From: Chlorophyllum brunneum
Lineage: Eukaryota; Basidiomycota; Agaricomycetes; Agaricales; Agaricaceae
Reading direction: 5' to 3'
Assembly (NCBI GenBank): GCA_963576785.1
Contig: OY756142.1
Location: forward strand, 2,356,001-2,420,000
DNA length: 64,000 bases
Shown here: positions 1-9,671 of the stretch, piece after piece
Layout: each line of letters starts with the position of its first letter
Numbering within the stretch: position 1 is the stretch's first letter
Made by a program: the position numbers and the translations under genes
The notes under the pieces: generated by a model
What the model saw: the letters and a program-made list of their open reading frames with translations, nothing else
Databases searched by the model: none
Told to the model about the DNA's origin: nothing

Positions 1-2
1 AC

Positions 3-1190
3 CCTCCCCCACTCCAGGACACCCTCCTTCGACCAGGGCGTGTAGTCCCCCACACCGCCCCTATCAAAGATCCTCCCCCTCACCTCTCTCACAAGCCTCC
101 CCATACACCCACCAGCTCGTTCGATATGAGCAAGGACATCGATGCACTTGTCGAAAGAGTCCGAGCAGTGGCAATGGCTGATAATCGTCCTTCCACCCCT
201 GGTAGCCACATTGACTGGGCTGGTGATGATGATGACAGTTTACCCGACCTCGATGACTGGGGCATCCCTTCCTTGTCCGATCCTAAAGCCCATGCCATTT
301 CTCCCATCATCGTCGGTGGTCTCAAACCTCTTCCAGAGCTCAATTCTGGGTCGGGAAACACAGGCGGAAAAACCGAGAATAACAGTCTACCGGCCCCCAC
401 CAAGGACCATGCTGCATCACCGTCTTTACCTAACGGTGGTGTCTCATCGCCCGAAGCCGTGGATCGTAAAGGTATTCAGAAAGTCCACACTCATCCCTCC
501 TTACCGCCTAAACCCCAGTCCACATCGGATGTGCGCATTGTCAGTGATGTCTATAAGCCTATGGCGTCTCGCCGTTCTCAGCTTTCCGAGGGACGAAGGG
601 AATTGTCCACTGTTACTCCTCATCAGTCCGCCCCGAACAAAACCACGGTACACAACAGTTCCCCTTCGTCGGAGCCTTGCGACAAGGGCAATGATCTCAC
701 CTCCAGTGGCAATCTCCCGGGTTCAGAGGATTTAAGCGACCAGGATGTTCCCGGTTCTGGGAACCTAGCCCAGTCCATGCACGCATCAACCGTCGAGGAC
801 AGTTTACAACCGGAGCAAGAGGGTCTGGCAGCTTCTATCCATGCCCCTAGGGCTATCGTCGACTCCAGTTCTGCCCCTGCTCATCTCGGGAGTCTATCCC
901 CGAGGAGCCGACCAACACACAGTCGCGCTCAGACCCTTGGCCGACCCTTCCATCGGCTTCACCAGAATGACAACAACTACACCCGCTCACCTCGCATGGG
1001 CCGCGGTGGATTCCACGGGTCCCCTGGGCAACATGCGCGCAACCATTCTTCCCCATCCGCCACCACTACTGCTATGCGTCCCTCTCACTCCCGTCCCATA
1101 CTGACCGGCGATGCAATCTCTCGCCTCGCCAGGGCTGTCGGTAGCACTGCTACTACGCCGACAAAATCCACACCAATTGCTAATGATTGA
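3..1190 (+). CDS. Disordered Ser/Pro/His-rich protein, C-terminal part (5' end outside window)
   Basis: The frame is open from the window edge to a TGA at 1188-1190. A Met at 126 is available, but the in-frame codons before it are also open and Pro-rich, so this is probably the tail of a longer protein rather than a complete 354-aa one. It has an acidic patch (DDDDSLPDLDDWG) about 30 residues after Met126, then long Ser/Pro/Asn-rich low-complexity sequence with His/Arg-rich stretches near the end, a short basic segment, and the ending STPIAND. No folded domain, membrane segment or catalytic motif is visible. It converges on MDM10 with about 220 bp between the stops. I do not recognise the family. 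That it is a real coding exon is supported by the long open frame and high GC compared with the downstream non-coding DNA. Confidence 0.65.
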   Translation, partial: PPPLQDTLLRPGRVVPHTAPIKDPPPHLSHKPPHTPTSSFDMSKDIDALVERVRAVAMADNRPSTPGSHIDWAGDDDDSLPDLDDWGIPSLSDPKAHAISPIIVGGLKPLPELNSGSGNTGGKTENNSLPAPTKDHAASPSLPNGGVSSPEAVDRKGIQKVHTHPSLPPKPQSTSDVRIVSDVYKPMASRRSQLSEGRRELSTVTPHQSAPNKTTVHNSSPSSEPCDKGNDLTSSGNLPGSEDLSDQDVPGSGNLAQSMHASTVEDSLQPEQEGLAASIHAPRAIVDSSSAPAHLGSLSPRSRPTHSRAQTLGRPFHRLHQNDNNYTRSPRMGRGGFHGSPGQHARNHSSPSATTTAMRPSHSRPILTGDAISRLARAVGSTATTPTKSTPIAND

Positions 1191-1411
1191 CGTTCCACGG
1201 GCTAATTCTTGTCACTAATCACCTGCTAAAGTTGCATATTCCTGTTGATACCCCTTCGACTACACTCAGCTCAGTGTTACTTGCTTCACTTGCGTGTGTA
1301 TCATTTCTTCGGTTTTACTTCGTATATTGGATGTATTTATGGACCTCAAATCATTTTGTACATTTCTCGAATTTTGCGGCCCCGGATATATACATACACA
1401 CTGCTATCCAT
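1191..1411. other. Convergent intergenic spacer
   Basis: AT-richer spacer between the stop of the left-hand gene and the stop of MDM10. It must hold both 3' UTRs. No repeat, RNA gene or further coding signal is seen. Confidence 0.5.
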
Positions 1412-2953
1412 CTACTCTGAGCTAAAGTAAGACAGTTCGAGGCCAATGGCCTTGATAGGTTTTGCTCTGCTCGAGAGGTCTGAAATCAGGCCCAAGCTGA
1501 CTAGCATATTTCGTATACGGCCCTCCCAAAGAAGAGAAACATCCTGTATAATCCTTTTAGGGGTATGGGACTGGGGACCAAACAAAGGGAACCCACATTG
1601 TTGGTGGAGACCCTCGCCTTGAGAACGCCTTGAACTTCTTGTTGGCTATCTGGAAGATAGACGGGTTTCGAGAGCGAATGCTCGGGTGGCTGTTCTGGCT
1701 GGTTTTCCCCCTCGTTGATGTGAGGGTTGCGCCGAAGCCAGTATTCAGCGCCCATCGTCCATTCGCTTTCGAAGCTATACACATTAAAGTCAAACCGTGT
1801 TGAAAGGGCGAGGTCCCGTGAAGTTTTAGCGGTATAGGCCGTCGATACATGTCCTAACATTGGATTAAAGAGGCAAGTGACTGTAGTGGGCGGTTGATAG
1901 ACTGGGGAAGGGTAAAATGGAGGTGAAGGCGGAGAAGACGCGGGCAGCTGTGCAGATGGTGGAGTGGCATCTGGAAGAGTTGTGAATCGTATTCCAGTTG
2001 AAACTAAAAGAAGGTTATCAGAGATGTTATCTAGAGAAAATAAGAGTAGCGAAATTACCTCCCGCACTCTTCTCCTTCGCGCTGAAGTATAATTCCGCGC
2101 CAATTGACACACGCCCCTTGAGTCCACCTTCAACCGCATCCTCTTCGTCTACACGTTTTATCTTAACTCGAGACCGTGCCTCTTCAGAAGGCTCGGGTAG
2201 TACTCCAAGCCTACCGAAATTATGCAGGAAACGAATACCCCACATTCCGTCCTCAGCGCTGTAATTGTACTCGGTGCACCACTTCCCAACGTCGTGTTGG
2301 AGGCTCAGCATTATATTGCTGACATTAGTGTTGCGACCACGCATTTCTGCTGGAACATTCGATGGAGGGTCGGAGATGGCTGCAACCATAGCCTGAACCG
2401 TTGATGAAAGTCGGGTTGAATACAGTGCGTCCAGCCTACCGGTCGGCAGGTAGAGTCGTCCATACATGAGATAGTCTATCCGGTAGAGTCGAGGTTGGCG
2501 TTAGTTGACGGTAATAGGACTAGGAACATACCTCTTTGGTCTATGCGCTCGCCGGAAAGCCAGACCTCTTCCTTGCCTTCGGGTCTCCGGGGTTGGTCGT
2601 AGATCCTAAAGCGCTCGATCATCTCCTTGAATGGCACAGTACTGGAGGTCTTCACGTTCAAGTCACAGGAGGTAAATATATATCCAACAGAGCCATTGAG
2701 AGAAGGCATCGCTGTCATTGAATAAGTCGTCTTGAACAGGGGATTGGGCGATTTAGATATTGAGAAGTGGAGACCCCGCGGTACGGTGAAATCGAGGATG
2801 GCTGAGTATCGATAAATTTCGGACTGCACTGTTCCCAAATGTAGTGAAATTCATACCATTTGAAGAGCGGGTAAAATTGGCGTAAAGATTGTCTTCATTC
2901 CAGCCCGTGGCTTTGTAGTAGGTTCTCAGGACATATGAAGGGAAAGGATGCAT
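1412..2953 (-). CDS. MDM10: Mdm10, mitochondrial outer-membrane beta-barrel of ERMES
   Basis: Five exons on the minus strand: 2857-2953, 2532-2801, 2059-2475, 1597-2003 and 1412-1543, giving 440 aa. The four introns of 53-56 nt all have GT...AG ends and the joined frame is exact. It starts MHPFPSYVLRTYYKATGWNEDNLY, the conserved Mdm10 N-terminus. Further family signatures are ILDFTVPRGLHFSISKSPNP, DYLMYGRLYLPTGRLDAL across the exon 2/3 junction, GAELYFSAKEKSAGG, and an ending close to SDLSSRAKPIKAIGLELSYF. Mdm10 is a porin-like barrel that joins Mdm12, Mdm34 and Mmm1 in the ER-mitochondria tether for lipid exchange, and also works with the SAM complex in outer-membrane assembly. The family role is known; here it is inferred from sequence. 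A Pro-rich loop encoded at about 1900-1980 is a variable insertion. The start lies about 55 bp from the end of the next minus-strand gene. Confidence 0.93.
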
Positions 2954-3008
2954 AAATCACTGTCACACTCGTCACTCATACTATTATACTTGAATCATTC
3001 ACAGACTC

Positions 3009-4058
3009 TCATTGCCAGCAAAAATGTAAGCTAGGAGGGCTGTTTGTGCCAGGTATTAAGCTTTCTGTGTACTCGATACTAGTATGCTCATTGCCGTTTT
3101 CGCCTGTCATCGAGGTTGAAATACATTTCCGCGTCCGCTTCTCTCCGGATAATACTGGCATGGCATTATCACGCTGAGATGACGGGATGTCTTGTGAGGC
3201 TGAGTATGTATTCGCATTAAAGGTTGAACAGTACACGCAGACGGTGAAACCGACCTTCTATCTCGTAGAAATGTATGATCAACGAAAAGAAATCCGATAT
3301 TACACTTTCCAAATGCATGGGGGGACTGTGTGGTTGGTCTTGCGTATGCTCGGAATGAAAGAGGGCGGCCTCGAAACAGGCGATAGAGATGGGGCTAAAC
3401 GGTTCGAGAACCAGGACAGGAAAGATGTAGCAAACTGAACATACTTTGAGGCGGCGCGGATTGCAGCGATGCGGCAGATGGATTGCCGGAGTCGATTCAT
3501 CAAGGAAATGAACAGCGATTCTGCGGATACCTATCTAATGTTTCAAGGTAGGGCACTTGGGTAGAAACCGATGGCTTACAAGGTCTGTATTTGCGGAGTA
3601 GGTAGAGATACCATCCAATATGACCAAGGATAGATTCTCTGTTGGTGACACTGCAAGGCAACCCCATAGATGAGTGAGTTCGGGGGCAGATTGTGTTCCG
3701 TCAAGTGTCGCGACTAGAAGCGAAAAGTGGGCGGGCGAGGGAGGATAGCTGATGGGAGCCCTTAAGATCAGTCTAGTGGGTGAAGCGTAAAGTAATCTAA
3801 CGCAATTATAATCCGGGACATTGCAGCCCTCATCCGATTTGTGTTTACGGAACGCGAGAGCCACTCGTCTAGTCCAGACTTTAGCTTCTGTTTGAAAGTT
3901 GACTGTGAGGGAGAAAGAATAAGTGCTTCATGTTTCGAAGACTGAAGTACATGTCCGATTGCGAGATGAATCAACGCTGATGAGTGGTATGAACCCTTGA
4001 CGAGGAGGGACGAGAATGGAGAAAGAGAGGGACCCGGTGGTGGAAATAACGAGAGCAT
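3009..4058 (-). CDS. Unrecognised spliced gene, divergent from PKR1
   Basis: Several minus-strand blocks appear to belong to one intron-rich gene. It would start at Met 4058 (MLSLFPPPGPSLSPFSSLLV...), with the first block running to about 3855. A block from about 3796 contains ISYPPSPAHFSLLVATL and SLVILDGISTYS. A block around 3450-3520 contains SLFISLMNRLRQSICRIAAIR followed by a GTATGT donor. A final block ends at the stop at 3009. The order and hydrophobic pattern (beta strands alternating with helices) suggest a RecA-like or similar alpha/beta fold, but no Walker A motif is seen and I cannot name the family. Exact exon junctions are not resolved; the donor near 3855 (GTAAAC) does not give a clean phase with the acceptor at 3797. 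The start lies 42 bp from the PKR1 start, so the two probably share a promoter. Confidence 0.42.
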
Positions 4059-4100
4059 CTCACAACATCACCAAATACACACCCCTTCACCACCCCCACA
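4059..4100. promoter_or_regulatory. Compact bidirectional promoter region
   Basis: Only 42 bp lie between the putative start of the unrecognised minus-strand gene and the PKR1 ATG, so transcription of both must be driven from here or from within the neighbouring coding sequence. C-rich tracts precede the PKR1 start; no TATA box is visible. Confidence 0.3.
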
Positions 4101-4417
4101 ATGTCGCCGACGGACTCGACAGGACAAACGGACTTTGTTGGAAGCATCCTGCAGCCAGGTTCATCCTTGAACCCAATCTTCCTCAACATCCTTGATGGCG
4201 CGTTCACAGCTTTATTTCTTGTCTTCATCATGCTGGCATTTGTGAGCTCTGGAAACCCTCACATATTCGCCTTAATGTTCATTGAGCTGGCGTTATGGGC
4301 AAGTGTGAAATGGTGGGTGCTATGTTTCTACCGGACAAGGAACAGATTACAACATGCATTAGGTTTGTCCACGAGCTAAGAGTGGAAGCAGACGATGGGG
4401 GAAGGAAGGATCAATGA
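4101..4417 (+). CDS. PKR1: Pkr1-type V-ATPase assembly factor
   Basis: Two exons, 4101-4312 and 4363-4417, joined by a 50-nt GTGGGT...TTAG intron, give 88 aa. The splice restores the family sequence K-W-F-V-H-E-L. Residues 1-20 are a short polar N-terminus. ILQPGSSLNP precedes two membrane helices at about residues 31-50 (ALFLVFIMLAFVSS) and 54-72 (IFALMFIELALWASVKW). A short charged cytosolic tail follows. In yeast, Pkr1 is a small ER membrane protein that helps assemble the V0 sector of the vacuolar H+-ATPase. Without splicing the frame would read on to 4379 with an unrelated tail, so the spliced model is preferred. Its stop overlaps the last codons of PSF3 on the other strand. Confidence 0.87.
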
Positions 4418-5291
4418 CGATTCGAGCCATCCTCCTCGTACCATCGTTTGGTCTTTTTGCAGGTTTCTTGGGCCAGTGTGAAAACTGCAGCGGGGGGCTT
4501 AGACAAGCGGCGTATACGAGTGACATTGCACATACTCTCTCTTTCCGTTACGTCAAGCCCTTCTCGGAACAGTTGGGTGATATCATTAGCCTTGTGTCCA
4601 CTTCCTGAGGTAGAACCTAATGTTGCGAAATGATGTGCTTGATCTATGATCTCAATTATGCGGGCACGGAAAGCCTGGGGGCTATGAAAAATCACGTCTC
4701 TTATGAGGAGGGGGTACTCACAGAGGAAAGGGTTTGGGAGAGACTTGTAGCTTGCTCATCATCCATCCTACATCGCGCATGAGTCTGGTGGAAGTTATTT
4801 GAGCAATGACACCCACAAATCCATGATGGTTTTTCCAAACCCATACCAGGCACCACCAGCGCCGACCAGGTTGGATAAACGCACACTGCAGGCATCTGCT
4901 TTCAAGGCATTACGGACCCTCTGGTTGAGTGATGTGGGAATGTTGAAGTCGGCCCATTGGCTTTGTGTGGGGTATCGTCAGGAGCCTCGGCAAGACGAAG
5001 GGTGAGAGAATACAAACGAGTATAATATGGTGTACGCTAGCCAGACCGGGAGTTGGGCCTTCTGGGACTCTGAAATCTTGTTGATTGAGTTAGGCAAGAG
5101 GTCGAGACAAGAACGGACAACATGCATCTCGTTCGGAGCCACCTCCAAGGTGACCCATGTCGGGGATCTTATGCCTGAAGGTGCATTGAATTTTCTGGGA
5201 CGAGATGAGCAGGATGGATATGACAGACGAGGAGAGTAGATACCTGGTTTTCTGCGAGGATGGAGTCGACGGAGAAGTAGTCGTTGTGCAT
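4411..5291 (-). CDS. PSF3: Psf3, GINS complex subunit
   Basis: Seven exons on the minus strand: 5244-5291, 5126-5194, 5018-5076, 4811-4960, 4722-4767, 4536-4674 and 4411-4484, about 194 aa, the usual size of Psf3. Signatures in order are MHNDYFSVDSILAENQ, KIQCTF, IPDMGHLGGGSERD, LPVWLAYTILYS, WADFNIP, NLVGAGGAWYGFGKTIMDL, FRARIIEIIDQAHHFATLG, FREGLDVTERE and TLAQETCKKTKRWYEED. GINS (Sld5, Psf1-3) joins Mcm2-7 and Cdc45 in the replicative helicase. Exon 2 must end after ERD to keep alignment and frame, which forces a GC...AG intron (5077-5125, 49 nt). The exon 4/5 junction is the least certain; I chose a GTCATT donor at 4810 because it preserves frame. The stop (4411-4413) overlaps the PKR1 3' end. 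The start is 56 bp from the next plus-strand gene. Confidence 0.9.
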
Positions 5292-5347
5292 GCCGCAAAC
5301 ACGGTACACTGGCGCACCCTCAGCCTGGATTACGTCAGACCATCCTC
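5292..5347. promoter_or_regulatory. Bidirectional promoter between PSF3 and the mitochondrial-type gene
   Basis: The ATG codons of PSF3 (-) and the 129-aa protein gene (+) face away from each other across 56 bp. No TATA box or clear initiator is seen. The divergent arrangement itself is the evidence. Confidence 0.35.
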
Positions 5348-5850
5348 ATGCTCTACCTTGTCAGAAATATCGCTCGTCCACTCTCGGTCCAACCCAGGAG
5401 GGCTTTTCATCTCACCCCGTATCGCCATGCTGCAGAGAACAACAAGGAGGCTTTCTTCAGCGCATTCCAGAACACCACCGTCTTTCACAAACTCGCCAAC
5501 CACCCCGAGGCGGTCGCCGCGCTCGAAAACTTTGCCAAATTGTTGCAAACCAAAGGTCCCACCCCCTAGGCGCATGGCCAATATGTACTCACGTACGTCC
5601 ACAGGCGTCGACATTTCCTCAGGAAAGCCTCCATCCACACTGCAGATGGTCAAGCTAGCCTCGAGTTCAGAGTTCCGTGAGAGTGCGAAGCGTGTAGGAG
5701 AAGAACTAGAAAAGGCTGGGGTGGACTTCCAGTCCAAGGTTAGTGGCCATTATTTATCCTCTGGTACATATGTTAACCGCTGGCGTGTAGGAACTGATGC
5801 AGGAGATGATGGACCTCATGAAGCTCAAAAATTCCCCAGAGTCAAAGTAG
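5348..5850 (+). CDS. Small probably mitochondrial protein of unknown function
   Basis: Three exons (5348-5555, 5605-5738, 5803-5850) with introns of 49 and 64 nt give 129 aa ending NSPESK. The first 28 residues (MLYLVRNIARPLSVQPRRAFH) are rich in Arg and hydrophobics with no acidic residue, like a cleavable mitochondrial presequence. The rest is Ala/Lys/Glu-rich and probably helical: NKEAFFSAFQNTTVFHKLANHPEAV, GVDISSGKPPSTLQMVKLA, and FRESAKRVGEELEKAGVDF. No catalytic motif or membrane helix is visible. It resembles small conserved agaric proteins of unknown role, but I cannot assign a function. It lies 47 bp upstream of the TFIIIC gene on the same strand and divergent from PSF3. Confidence 0.78.
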
Positions 5851-5897
5851 ATTCACGTGATAGGTAGCACTGATCTATACACTCCGTTCTTTCCTCC

Positions 5898-7966
5898 ATG
5901 GCACACTACGCTCCAGAAAGGCTGCTCCCGCAAGCACACTACTATTCAATCGAATATCCAGGCTATGTCGAGCCTGCTTCTGTTCCAACCGCTATCCAAA
6001 ACTTGGGAGGTCAGGCACGCATTGATAATGTCTTTCGACGGAACACCCCTAAGGCAGAGGTTCTTCTCGAGCTTTCACTCCGTCCCAGCAGTTTGTTCTC
6101 CCATCCAGTACCTGGAGACGTCGTTGGCACCAATAATCTTGTGCTTAAAGTCACCAAACGGCGAAAGAAAAGGCGACCTAATCAAGCCGAGAACTCTGTC
6201 CCCGCCGAATACCGAGCAGAAGTGGTGGGTGTCATGTCGAGAACCGTGCGGTTTCGAAGTATATGTTCCTCTTTTCATCCTCTCCCGATTAAACATGTCT
6301 CAATTCCTACAGGCATGGTCGACTTTCAATATGAACCCGACAGCGCTGATCCTGTGTACATGTTGCGGCGGTCAATGCATCATATGGATGGTTAGGAGCC
6401 TTCACCTTGGAGTTTCCTTTCCTTGACCTGCTTTCCTCCCCGATCAGTCGATGCCATTCGCAGATATACTATACCTGAACAACACAACTATTCACATTTG
6501 CCAGCCCCCACCAACGTTCACCCCGATCTCTTGCGAGCACCCCTGAGCAACCAGAGGTTATTTCCACCCCCCTTGTTCAGTCGACAAACAATACCCCAGG
6601 CATACAAGTACGCGCCAGTGTTTCTCAACCCACATATGCTACTCACCGGCCTAGTTTCCGTGCAAATACTGCTTCGGTCGTCACTAGCGTCGTTGATGAA
6701 GAAACTGGTGAAGAAAAGAAGCGGATGATCAACAGGATGAGATGGAAAGGATATGGACCAGCAGCTATAATGTTCACCGACGCTGAGGTATTCAAAACAT
6801 CACACACCTGTTCCCTATCCACCCACCCTGCTTCTAGATCCCACAGAATCCTCCGACCCCTGTAGAGGGCGAACGGAACGCGGTTAACCAGACCTTGTTA
6901 GCCAAGCTGTCTGAAGTATATTTGTCAGTTTCTGCCTTCATTATTAACCATGCTAACTCCTATCAGCGGTTCAGGGAGCGCCCAATCTGGACACGCACTT
7001 CCCTTCTCAACCAATTTTCACCTACGGAGGCGCGAGATATCCTCAAGTATCGCCGTTTCCTTCTGATATGTTACCTTGACTAGCTGATCGCTATATCTCT
7101 AGCTCAAAACCTTTACTCCCTTTGGTCTGTTATGTCTTTCAGGACGGTCCGTGGCGTGATACCCTGGTCAGGTTTCGGTACGACCCTCGCAAAGAACCAG
7201 AGGCAAAATTGTGCGTCCACTTTCCCTCGGCATAGGTAGCTATTTACGTTGAACTGCAAATAGGTATCAACGACTCTATTTCCGAAATGCCAACCATCCC
7301 ATTTCCCGGCCATCTGTTGTGACCCGCCGTCAAGATAGGTCTTACACTAATGCCCAAGCTCGAGGTCTGCTGGAACATGGCGAGTCGGAATCTGAAAGAA
7401 GGTATGTTCCCGAAGCGTCACACCCGTGCCCCGATTCGAAAACCAGCAGGTCACATATATTTGATGGCAAGACGATCACAAAAGAGACTGCAGCGTTCCA
7501 GCTTTGCGACATACACGATCCGATGTTGAAAGTCATGATAGAAGACCCCGAAGGGGTCCGGGATAGTTGCCATGTGTGTATGCCTACACTATGGCCTGGG
7601 CTAGTATACTGATGCTATTCAGGAGCGAGATGGTTGGTATACGAGCCACGCATTCGAACGGATCAAAACTGTTCTTCGTCACAAGTTCTTCTCGGTATTG
7701 GATGGGCGCGTTGCAACTGATGAAGAATGCAAAGCACTGCTTGCAGCAGCTGAGATGCCCGGAAAGACCGCTGCTGCTACCAGAAGCCAAAAACTACGTA
7801 CGGGAAAACACAACATGGCCAAAGGAGCACTCCGCCCAGAAGATGCAGCAGTGAGTCATTTGGAGCATGCCTAAACGACGTTTGATGACAGTGGTCACAG
7901 GCTCTACGACTACGAGCTACGCTGGACAGAAATGCGAAAAGTCGATTGACAGGTACAGACGAGTAG
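5898..7966 (+). CDS. TFC1: TFIIIC subunit 5 (tau95 / Sfc1 / GTF3C5)
   Basis: Eleven exons: 5898-6258, 6313-6390, 6448-6607, 6655-6787, 6838-6915, 6967-7046, 7103-7210, 7264-7401, 7450-7573, 7623-7850 and 7901-7966. These give 517 aa in an exact frame, with ten GT...AG introns of about 47-57 nt. The N-terminus has YYSIEYPGYVEPASVPTAI and LGGQARIDNVF, then LELSLRPSSLFSHPVPGDVV and NNLVLKVTKRRKKR, the signature of the Tfc1/Sfc1 dimerisation region. The central/C-terminal DNA-binding region has RMRWKGYGPAAIMFTDAE, RPIWTRTSLLNQFSP, YVFQDGPWRDTLVRF and IFDGKTITKETAAFQLCDI. The tail is basic. This subunit of TFIIIC contacts the A-box of tRNA genes and helps recruit TFIIIB for RNA polymerase III. Family function is known; assignment here is by motif and length. 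It converges on the eL29 gene. Confidence 0.92.
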
Positions 7967-8090
7967 AGGCAGAAATTAGCTGTAATGAGAATAACATTTG
8001 CAACATAATTTTGGGGTAAAACATGAAATATGCTTGCTCGGTGGACATAGTGAATCTCTGACTTCGACCTCAACCACTCCGCATCCTAGC

Positions 8091-8491
8091 TCATGATGCA
8101 GCAGCCTTTTGCTCCTGGCGCGCCTTGTACTACAAAATTGGAAATGAGCGAGGTGCCTCTGAGGTGATGTGGGTTCGGAACTTACTGAACCCACAAGAGC
8201 GAAGCGAGCATTTCGGCGGAACTGGGAAAGCCAAGGTGCATTAGACCTCAAGCGGTAGACCTCCATTAAAACCAGACCTTAGGGTCGACCTGGAGGTGAC
8301 TGTCAGTAATCCACTCAGCATATACGAAGATAATGCCTACGCCTTTGAGAGACCTTGTTCGGTGCGATTTGGGTTTCTTGATACCATTGCGATGCGCCTT
8401 CTTGATTTGATTATGATTGGTATGGCTGCGAGAGGTCAGGCGGTCCCCCAAAACTAGCTGAGTTGAGAGCCTACTTTTTTGACTTGGCCAT
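8091..8491 (-). CDS. RPL29: Ribosomal protein eL29
   Basis: Five exons on the minus strand: 8475-8491, 8341-8425, 8278-8289, 8186-8221 and 8091-8129, 62 aa. It reads [50 protein letters not shown], then a short Lys/Ala tail. That is the whole eL29 family sequence, a small basic protein of the 60S subunit. The start is the ATG at 8491, giving MAKSK; longer upstream frames are intronic or non-coding. Introns are 49, 51, 56 and 56 nt. Exon 3 is only 12 nt (four codons, VDPK), bounded by CAG/GTC and AAG/GTCTGG. Introns longer than the exons are common in fungal ribosomal genes. No snoRNA was recognised in them. Confidence 0.93.
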
Positions 8492-8946
8492 CTCGAAGGG
8501 TTCTGCTCGACCTCGATGACAGAGTTGAGGTTGAGGTTGGCCAATCTACACAGCCACTGTGGCTTGGTGACTGTACAGTTTCAATCACGCGCTGCCTCGG
8601 CTTCTGCTGCAATTCGGCAGGACAAGGACCTCGGAACGTCCCGAAACTGTAATGGAATGGGATTAGCGCTGATTTGAAAAGATTTTGGCGCATATGTGGT
8701 TCCTTTAGAGGTGTTAGGAACTTCCGCTCACCTCTAGTTAGCACAGATTTTACGTTGTCACCTCCTAGCAATAATCCAGATGCACTGTTGGTGTCCATTG
8801 CCAATTCCAATTCCAATTCTGATAACCCATAATTACTCAAAGTGTCAGTTTTATCTCCAATCTGCCCTTGCTTGGCAAATGATTATTCACAATATTTAAT
8901 ACAAAGGAAGTATGAGCTAATGCAAGATTGAAAGGATGTAGATGTT
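8492..8946. other. eL29 upstream region, last host sequence before the transposon island
   Basis: No supported gene. The stretch holds the eL29 promoter and 5' UTR. A short direct repeat of AATTCC units is seen at about 8805-8820. No T-rich or TATA element could be assigned with confidence. Confidence 0.4.
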
Positions 8947-8980
8947 AATGGATATTTTTAGCATTCCCTTCTTAATCTCT

Positions 8981-9426
8981 TGTTGTTATTTGCACTTACT
9001 ATAGCTACATTCCGTATGACTAGCTCCACAGTATATTATTCATCTAATATTTGTCATTGAGGCTGCACCCTCTGACTCATATTATGCACCTTTCTCTTAT
9101 GTATTTCATGAGCTGACTGATCACTGTCACTCCAATTATGCTACTGGACACCACTGATGATATTGTAGTGTTTCAAGGGACTTTAGTATTATTATTGACA
9201 TGACTATGCCTATTATTACTTGTAGGTCTTAGGGTTTGCTACCTGGACATTTAGTATATAAAGCAGCATGTATTCCCTTATTATTTACAAGACAATCTAC
9301 TCAATTATCTACTTGCTCTACTCAACTCTCACAGCAACTCTCTTAGTTTACTAACTGTTTACTAACCCACATTATCAGTAAGTCAGATCATCCATCTGCT
9401 ACTGTATGTTACTGTGCTGTTCAACA
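8981..9426 (+). repeat. 5' LTR of Copia A
   Basis: Begins TGTTGTTATTTGCAC and ends GTTCAACA, with a TATA box (TAGTATATAAAGC) near 9251, so U3 is upstream of that and transcription should start just after. It pairs with 15031-15472. Confidence 0.9.
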
Positions 9427-9439
9427 GGTTATGGGCCCC
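9427..9439 (+). other. Primer-binding site of Copia A
   Basis: GGTTATGGGCCCC directly follows the LTR. It is complementary to the anticodon arm of eukaryotic initiator tRNA-Met (GGGCCCAUAACC), the half-tRNA priming mode known from Drosophila copia and relatives. Confidence 0.75.
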
Positions 9440-9671
9440 AGATTGCCTACTCCCCATGTGCTATGACTGGCTGCAAATGGGTCATAGATAGGCTAATCTG
9501 ACTAGTCCTATAGAGCATGGTCTTCCTAGCCCATTCCTCTAAAATGAGTTGTTTGGTTCACACTCTATTTAGAAGGCTTCCTAGTATAGGGTTCATAGCT
9601 TGAACAGTGCAGTGGTGCAGATTTGATTACCCACAAATCTGATTACTAATTATATCTTATTGTAGATTACT

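Noticed and set aside
142..735. Second open frame of about 197 codons overlapping the left-hand gene
   Set aside because: It is a shadow in another frame of a GC-rich Ser/Pro-rich exon; its composition has no domain-like features, and the main frame is open to the window edge.
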